Assembly: GCA_002414865.1 (NCBI GenBank)
Contig: DIAQ01000078.1
Location: forward strand, 30,724-48,933
DNA length: 18,210 nt
From: a candidate division Hyd24-12 bacterium UBA5074
GTDB taxonomy: Bacteria; Fermentibacterota; Fermentibacteria; Fermentibacterales; Fermentibacteraceae
Reading direction: 5' to 3'
Each line of letters starts with the position of its first letter. The first letter of the stretch is position 1. The notes under the pieces are model-generated. The model searched no databases and was not told where the DNA came from. It was given only the letters and a program-made list of their open reading frames with translations. Positions 14,239 to 18,210 of this stretch are shown here, one piece after another. Made by a program: the position numbers and the translations under genes.

Positions 14239-14266
14239 GAGGGGCCCCGGTCGCCCGGGGCCCCTC
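14239..14266 (-). terminator. Strong 12-bp GC hairpin between convergent genes
   Basis: GAGGGGCCCCGG and CCGGGGCCCCTC form a perfect 12-bp stem with a TCGC loop, 19 bases downstream of the stop of the FG-GAP protein gene on the minus strand. The minus-strand flank continues TTCATAT, slightly T-rich, so it most likely ends that transcript; it may also act on plus-strand readthrough. The rest of 14106-14285 holds only GC-rich short repeats and no gene I can support. Confidence 0.6.
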
Positions 14267-14285
14267 CCTCATGGGATGGCGGCTG

Positions 14286-16100
14286 CTAGTTCAGCACCAC
14301 CACTCTCTGCATCGCAAGCATCCCGTCGCCCTGCAGGCAGCACGCATAGGTGCCTGCAGGCAGTCCGTCGACGGTCGCCTCGCGCGAGCCGGCGTCGAAC
14401 CAGCCGTTCTCGATCTCCCTGACGATCCTGCCGCTCATGTCGTACACCGACAGGGTGGCGTTGCCGGCCTGCTGGAGGGTCCACCTGAGGGTGAACGCCC
14501 CCGCGCAGGGGTTGTCCGAGAGCAGCACGAGGGCCTGGGTGCCCTCCTGGCCCTCGGAGACTCCGTCAGGGGCCCAGGCGATGAGGACGTCCCAGAGCGC
14601 GGGAGTCTGGTAGGGCTGGGTGGTCGAGAGCGTGACCCGGTACTGGACGTACCTGTCCCCGTTCGAGAGCACGCCTATCAGGCTCGTCGGGGAGACCGTC
14701 AGGTCGCCGGACCACGGACCCATGTCCGCGGCGTTGTCGGAGCTGCGGAGGTTGAAGACTATGCTGGTGCCTCCGGGCTGGTTCAGGCTCCAGTAGAAGA
14801 ACTGCCAGTAGGTGAGCCCGTCGATCGTGTCGAAGATCGAGGATTCGAGCACGCCCGGCGTCGAGAAGCCGGCGATCCTCCACCAGCTGATCTTGTCGCC
14901 GTTCATGGCGGTGGCCGCGATGTCGTACACGCCGTCGCCGTCGAAGTCGCCTGCGGAGACCGCGCTGGCACCGTCGAAGTTGGACGAGATGGTGTACTTC
15001 GTCCAGTTCCAGGCCGTGCCGTCGTTCTTGTACCAGACCACGTCATCGGCGATCTCGCCGGAGGCGGCGATGTCGAGGTCGCCGTCGATGTCGAAGTCGT
15101 GTGTGTACACGCAGCTCGCACCGGAGAGAGTGGCGTCGATGGTGCGCATCGTCCACTGGTAGCTGGTGTCGCTGTAGTCGTAGAGGGCGATCCGCTGGGC
15201 GTTATAGCAGGCGACGGCGATCTCGTTGTAGCCGTCTGCGTCCATGGGAGCGGCCGAGATGCTGACGGGTCCGCCGACTCCGGTCGCCACCGTCTCCTTG
15301 ATCCAGCTGCCGGTGAAGTTCAGGTCGTTCCTGTAGAGGATGATCTTGTCCTGGGAGTAGGAGGTGGCCACAACATCGAGATCGTTGTCGTTGTCGATGT
15401 CTGCTGTGTTGCAGGCGTAGGCGCCGATCAGGGAGCCGTCGATGTAGCTCTTGATCCAGGGAAGCCCCGAGGAGAGCCTGTTCTGCCACCATGCGACGTC
15501 GCCCGTGGAGTAGGAGACGCCTACGACGTCAGCATCGCCGTCGTTGTCGAAATCGGCGCAGCGGATCTCGCGGGCATCGAAGTCGGACTCGAGGATGTGC
15601 GATAGCCAGCTCGTCCCGCCCGTCCTGTTCTCGAAGAAGATGATCTCGTCGTTAGTCCCGCCCGACACCAGGACATCCCTGTCCCCGTCGCGGTCGAGGT
15701 CGGCCGACGCCACGAACATCGGTTCGAGGACGGATCCGATGGCGTGCTCCGTGAAGCTGTCGCCGCCGCCCTCGTTCTCCCACCAGGAGATGCTGTTCTC
15801 GAACCTGGCCACACCCACGACGTCCATGTCACCGTCGTTGTCGAAGTCGCATACGAAGAGGTGCGCGGCGCCGTCGAACCCGGTCGTTATCGGGTTCTCG
15901 CCCATGTCGATGACGAGCTTCAGCTGGCCGGGCGTGGTGTCCCAGTCGAGGTCGGTGGCCACGTTGAACCTGTTGCCCCAGGTGGTCACGGGACCCGGAA
16001 TGCCCGGGCCGCCCGACCAGTCGGTCTGCGATGCGGAGTTGGCCCAGAGGGCCGGCGCCGCCAACGCCAGGATACAGAGCACATATATGGACATCTTCAT
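14286..16100 (-). CDS. Exported FG-GAP/VCBS-repeat protein with T9SS-like C-terminal domain
   Basis: This 604-residue secreted protein begins with a signal peptide (MKMSIYVLCILALAAPALWA, cleavage near 20-24) and a short TDWSGGPGIPGPVTTWGN lead-in. Seven calcium-binding D-x-D-x-D-G-type repeats follow at about 85, 134, 183, 234, 286, 335 and 385, spaced 49-52 residues, each ending in a W-x-N/Y-x-N strand; this should be a seven-bladed beta-propeller. Repeat 5 (MDADGYNEIA) is degenerate. A beta-rich domain (about 415-510) follows. Residues about 525-604 (LSDNPCAGAFTLRWTL, SVYDMSGRIVREI, GLPAGTYACCLQ, VVVL) resemble type A sorting domains of type IX secretion. It may be a surface or released adhesin-like protein; no enzyme motif was seen. 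ATG 16100 follows a GGGGGA tract. It is a single-gene unit flanked by a hairpin and a weak promoter. Confidence 0.85.
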   Translation of the reverse strand: MKMSIYVLCILALAAPALWANSASQTDWSGGPGIPGPVTTWGNRFNVATDLDWDTTPGQLKLVIDMGENPITTGFDGAAHLFVCDFDNDGDMDVVGVARFENSISWWENEGGGDSFTEHAIGSVLEPMFVASADLDRDGDRDVLVSGGTNDEIIFFENRTGGTSWLSHILESDFDAREIRCADFDNDGDADVVGVSYSTGDVAWWQNRLSSGLPWIKSYIDGSLIGAYACNTADIDNDNDLDVVATSYSQDKIILYRNDLNFTGSWIKETVATGVGGPVSISAAPMDADGYNEIAVACYNAQRIALYDYSDTSYQWTMRTIDATLSGASCVYTHDFDIDGDLDIAASGEIADDVVWYKNDGTAWNWTKYTISSNFDGASAVSAGDFDGDGVYDIAATAMNGDKISWWRIAGFSTPGVLESSIFDTIDGLTYWQFFYWSLNQPGGTSIVFNLRSSDNAADMGPWSGDLTVSPTSLIGVLSNGDRYVQYRVTLSTTQPYQTPALWDVLIAWAPDGVSEGQEGTQALVLLSDNPCAGAFTLRWTLQQAGNATLSVYDMSGRIVREIENGWFDAGSREATVDGLPAGTYACCLQGDGMLAMQRVVVLN

Positions 16101-16138
16101 GGAGTTCCCCCATCCTCATGAGAGTGGCTGCTTCTCTG

Positions 16139-16167
16139 TATATGTAACAGGCGAGTCAATATATCAA
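16139..16167 (-). promoter_or_regulatory. Possible promoter of the FG-GAP protein gene
   Basis: The 63-base gap before this gene is unusually AT-rich. Minus-strand TTGATA (16162-16167) and CATATA (16139-16144) are 17 bases apart; TATACA, two bases further on, is an alternative -10. The -35 overlaps the end of queH. The -10 match is weak, so the AT-richness is the main evidence. Confidence 0.35.
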
Positions 16168-16754
16168 CCGCCTTTCGGAACCTCTCCACCGCTATGCGCC
16201 TCACCCTTCCGGGACGACGTCTTCCCGGAATATCTGTCCCGCTCGCTGAATATGCATCCGCAATAGGGCTGGCGGTACATCCCCGCCGCCCTGGAGATCG
16301 CGACCGATTCCCGGTAGTGCGGCCGCAGGTCCCTGTAGACGAACTCGACTCCCGAGATCCCCGCCGCCTCCTCGCCTGCCGCTCTCAGCAACCCGTGGTC
16401 CTGCCAGGGGCTCAGCAGGAGCGTGCTCGTGAAGAAGCCGAAGCCCAGGTCCGCCGCTCTTGCGGCCGCGGCTCCGAGCCTGTCGCGGTAGCACGCTGCG
16501 CAGCGGCTCCCACCGGCTCCCAGGAGCTCGCGGAGGTTTTCCTCGAGCGGGTAGGCGTCGTCGAAGAGGATCTCCAGCCCGATCGCCGGAGCGAAGGATG
16601 CCAGGGCGTCGCGCCGCCTGCGCCATTCCGACAGCGGATGGATGTTGGGATTTCGGAAGAAGCCGGTGAGGCTCCACCCCTCCGCGGCCAGGGCCGGAGC
16701 AGTGGCAGTGAGACACGGCGCGCAGCAGACATGGAGGAGGAGGTCGTCGCTCAT
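16164..16754 (-). CDS. queH: Epoxyqueuosine reductase QueH (DUF208)
   Basis: This 196-residue cytoplasmic enzyme performs the last step of queuosine synthesis, reducing epoxyqueuosine to queuosine in tRNA, as the cobalamin-independent alternative to QueG. All family cysteine motifs are seen: HVCCAPC (Cys10, Cys11, Cys14), RCAACYRDRL (Cys85, Cys88) and QPYCGCIFSE (Cys165, Cys167), together with FFRNPNIHPLSEW and STLLLSPWQDH. The length is normal for QueH. I chose ATG 16754 because it overlaps the ruvB stop as ATGA and has GGGAGG about six bases upstream; an extension to 16841 would only repeat ruvB DNA in another frame. Co-transcription with ruvAB parallels the frequent ruvB-queuosine gene neighbourhoods in bacteria. 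No other queuosine gene is in the window. Confidence 0.93.
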   Translation of the reverse strand: MSDDLLLHVCCAPCLTATAPALAAEGWSLTGFFRNPNIHPLSEWRRRRDALASFAPAIGLEILFDDAYPLEENLRELLGAGGSRCAACYRDRLGAAAARAADLGFGFFTSTLLLSPWQDHGLLRAAGEEAAGISGVEFVYRDLRPHYRESVAISRAAGMYRQPYCGCIFSERDRYSGKTSSRKGEAHSGGEVPKGG

Positions 16755-17791
16755 CCCCCGCCTCCCCTGCCCGGCTCGAACAGGTCCTGCACCGGGAGGG
16801 CCGGGAGGCCGAGGTGCCTGCATGCGCGGGGTGTCGCGCATCTGCCCCTGCTGGTCCTGTTCAGGAAGCCCGCGGCGAGGAGGAAGGGCTCGACCACGTC
16901 GATCAGGGTGTCCTGTTCCTCGTTGAGGGTGGCTGCGAGGGCGGAGACGCCGACGGGGCCGCCCGAGTACTGCTCGATGATGATGCGCAGGTAGCGTCGA
17001 TCCAGGGAATCGAGGCCGGCTTCGTCCACGCCGTGGACGTCCATGGCCTCGACCGCCGTGTCCTCGTCGATGCCTTCCTTCCTGGCGATCTGCGCGAAGT
17101 CCCTGACGCGCTTCAGGAGCCTGTTGGCTATCCTGGGCGTTCCCCGGGCCCTCATGGCGACGGCTTCCGAGGCGGCGGGCGAGATCGGGATCCCGAGGAG
17201 TCCTGCGGACCTCGTGACGATGCTCACGAGTTCCTCCACGGAGTAGAAGGCGAGGTGGAGCGAAAGCCCGAACCTGTCCCTCAGAGGACCCGTGAGCAGG
17301 CCCGCCCGTGTCGTCGCTCCCACGATCGTGAACCTGGCGAGCGACAGCCTGACCGTCCGGGCGTGGGGCCCCGGATCGAGGACGAAGTCGATCTGGAAAT
17401 CCTCCATGGCGGGATAAAGGTACTCCTCCACCACCCGCGGCAGCCTGTGGATCTCGTCGATGAAGAGCACCTCTCCGGCCTTGAGGTTGGTGAGGATGCC
17501 GACGAGATCGGCCGCCCTCTCGAGCGACGGGCCGGAGCTGGTCACTATCGAAGACTCCATCTCCTCGGCTATGACGTGTGCGAGGGTGGTCTTGCCAAGG
17601 CCCGGCGGCCCCGAGAAGAGGATGTGCTCGAGCGGCTCGCCCCTCTCGCGGGCTGCGCGGATGGCGATCGACAGGTTCTCGACGACGCTCCTCTGTCCGA
17701 TGTACTCCGACAGGCTGCGCGGCCTGAGGTTGGTGAGGACGGACTCCTCGCCGTTCTGGGCCTGCGAGGAGAGGAGTGGCTGTCTGCTCAT
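16751..17791 (-). CDS. ruvB: Holliday junction branch-migration ATPase RuvB
   Basis: This 346-residue AAA+ motor forms hexameric rings and, with RuvA, drives Holliday junction branch migration in recombinational repair. Motifs appear in order: LRPRSLSEYIGQ near the N-terminus, Walker A SGPPGLGKTT, Walker B FIDEIHRL, sensor 1 VGATTRAGLL, arginine-finger region PLRDRFG, and sensor 2 GTPRIANRLLKR. The C-terminal winged helix has GGPVGVSALAATLNEEQDT followed by EPFLLAAGFLNRTSRGR. The C-terminal tail after HLGL is about 20 residues and glycine-rich, slightly longer than usual. ATG 17791 has GGAGG eight bases upstream and overlaps the ruvA stop as ATGA; queH overlaps its 3' end in the same way. No defect seen. 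Confidence 0.98.
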   Translation of the reverse strand: MSRQPLLSSQAQNGEESVLTNLRPRSLSEYIGQRSVVENLSIAIRAARERGEPLEHILFSGPPGLGKTTLAHVIAEEMESSIVTSSGPSLERAADLVGILTNLKAGEVLFIDEIHRLPRVVEEYLYPAMEDFQIDFVLDPGPHARTVRLSLARFTIVGATTRAGLLTGPLRDRFGLSLHLAFYSVEELVSIVTRSAGLLGIPISPAASEAVAMRARGTPRIANRLLKRVRDFAQIARKEGIDEDTAVEAMDVHGVDEAGLDSLDRRYLRIIIEQYSGGPVGVSALAATLNEEQDTLIDVVEPFLLAAGFLNRTSRGRCATPRACRHLGLPALPVQDLFEPGRGGGG

Positions 17792-18210
17792 GTCCGGTTC
17801 CTCCGGCGCATGGACTCGGCCACGATGACGCCGGCGTCCGCCGAGGAATCCAGGGACGAGGAGGCCTCGGCGACGAGGTCGGCGGCCTCGCGCGCCGACA
17901 GGCCGAGCTGCACGAGGATCGTCCTCGCGGCCGCCGCGGCGGGGATCCGGGCGGCGGGCAGGCCGTCGCGGAGAGGCCCGAGCTTCCTGGTCAGCTTGTC
18001 CTGGAGGGAGGCCACGATCTGCTTCGCCCTGGCCCTGCCGATGCCGGGAAGCGTCGAGAGGAAGGCCTCGTCACCCCTGGCGATGGCCGCCGCTATCTCC
18101 GCCGCGGGCCTTGCGAGCGCCTTAACCGCCGCCTTGGCCCCGACACCGGAGACGCCGAGGAACTGGTCGAACAGCTCGCGCTCGAGCTCGTCGGCGAACG
18201 CCACCGCGAC
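17788..18210 (-). CDS. ruvA: Holliday junction DNA-binding protein RuvA, C-terminal part
   Basis: The gene runs off the right edge; about 140 C-terminal codons are visible and the N-terminal OB-fold domain is missing. The visible part has the two helix-hairpin-helix motifs of domain II (FLGVSGVGAKAAVKAL and FLSTLPGIGRARAKQIVASL), a linker, and the three-helix domain III (AARTILVQLGLSAREAADLVAEA) that touches RuvB. RuvA tetramers hold the four-way junction and load RuvB. No start codon is assigned because the reading frame continues to the window end. The TGA overlaps the ruvB start as ATGA. Confidence 0.93.
   Translation of the reverse strand, partial: VAVAFADELERELFDQFLGVSGVGAKAAVKALARPAAEIAAAIARGDEAFLSTLPGIGRARAKQIVASLQDKLTRKLGPLRDGLPAARIPAAAAARTILVQLGLSAREAADLVAEASSSLDSSADAGVIVAESMRRRNRT

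Noticed and set aside
14271..15605. 444-codon plus-strand frame opposite the FG-GAP repeat gene
   Set aside because: V/G/E/D-rich repetitive translation is the mirror of the DxDxDG repeats on the real strand.
14760..15860. Repetitive DNA resembling a tandem repeat or array
   Set aside because: The roughly 150-base periodicity comes from diverged protein repeats in the coding frame; no exact repeats or spacers, so not a CRISPR or satellite.
1..18210. Defence system, biosynthetic cluster, prophage or transposon
   Set aside because: No nuclease, transposase, integrase, toxin-antitoxin pair or carrier-protein genes were recognised; nearly all DNA is explained by the listed genes.

Overview
The window is a gene-dense, GC-rich bacterial chromosome segment with no rRNA, tRNA, CRISPR array, insertion sequence or phage genes visible. 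Seventeen protein genes are supported, two of them cut by the window edges. They are mostly housekeeping and peptide-using metabolism: class I two-subunit fumarase, the peptidases PepD and PepT, aspartate carbamoyltransferase PyrB/PyrI, RuvAB and QueH. The only clearly lineage-flavoured gene encodes an exported FG-GAP/VCBS-repeat protein that ends in a C-terminal domain resembling type IX secretion (T9SS) sorting domains. With the DUF4954 beta-helix protein, this suggests a fermentative FCB-group or candidate-phylum bacterium, perhaps Fermentibacterota-like. That placement is inference; no marker gene here fixes the taxon.

Layout. Positions 1-1168 (minus): fumarase alpha then beta, the beta gene running off the left edge. 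Positions 1237-2837 (minus): a metal-efflux permease with a C-terminal heavy-metal-binding domain, followed by an overlapping SmtB/ArsR-type repressor. A palindrome that looks like an ArsR/SmtB operator overlies the permease promoter. Positions 2862-6904 (minus): a likely operon of a class I glutamine amidotransferase, PepD and a DUF4954 protein. Positions 6918-8466: an OsmC-family protein (minus) divergent from a radical SAM/SPASM protein (plus). Positions 8470-10266 (minus): a small secreted protein with its own promoter inside the 3' end of pepT, then pepT. Positions 10357-14105 (plus): an HTH-PTS EIIA fusion protein, pyrB, pyrI and a GT-C-like membrane protein, tightly packed. Positions 14106-14285: a convergent intergenic region with strong GC hairpins. 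Positions 14286-16100 (minus): the FG-GAP protein. Positions 16164-18210 (minus): ruvA (partial), ruvB and queH, chained by ATGA overlaps.

The best-supported regulatory story is the metal-efflux unit: the repressor carries the alpha5 D-x-H...H-x2-E metal-site spacing of SmtB, and an 8-2-8 palindrome with a TGAACA core overlies the predicted -10 of its own operon. The most open biological question is the HTH-EIIA fusion directly upstream of an allosteric-type ATCase operon. I did not find a convincing undescribed multi-gene system; the candidates listed are individual oddities. Translation coupling by 4-base overlaps (GTGA or ATGA) is frequent, and several starts are probably GTG or TTG.
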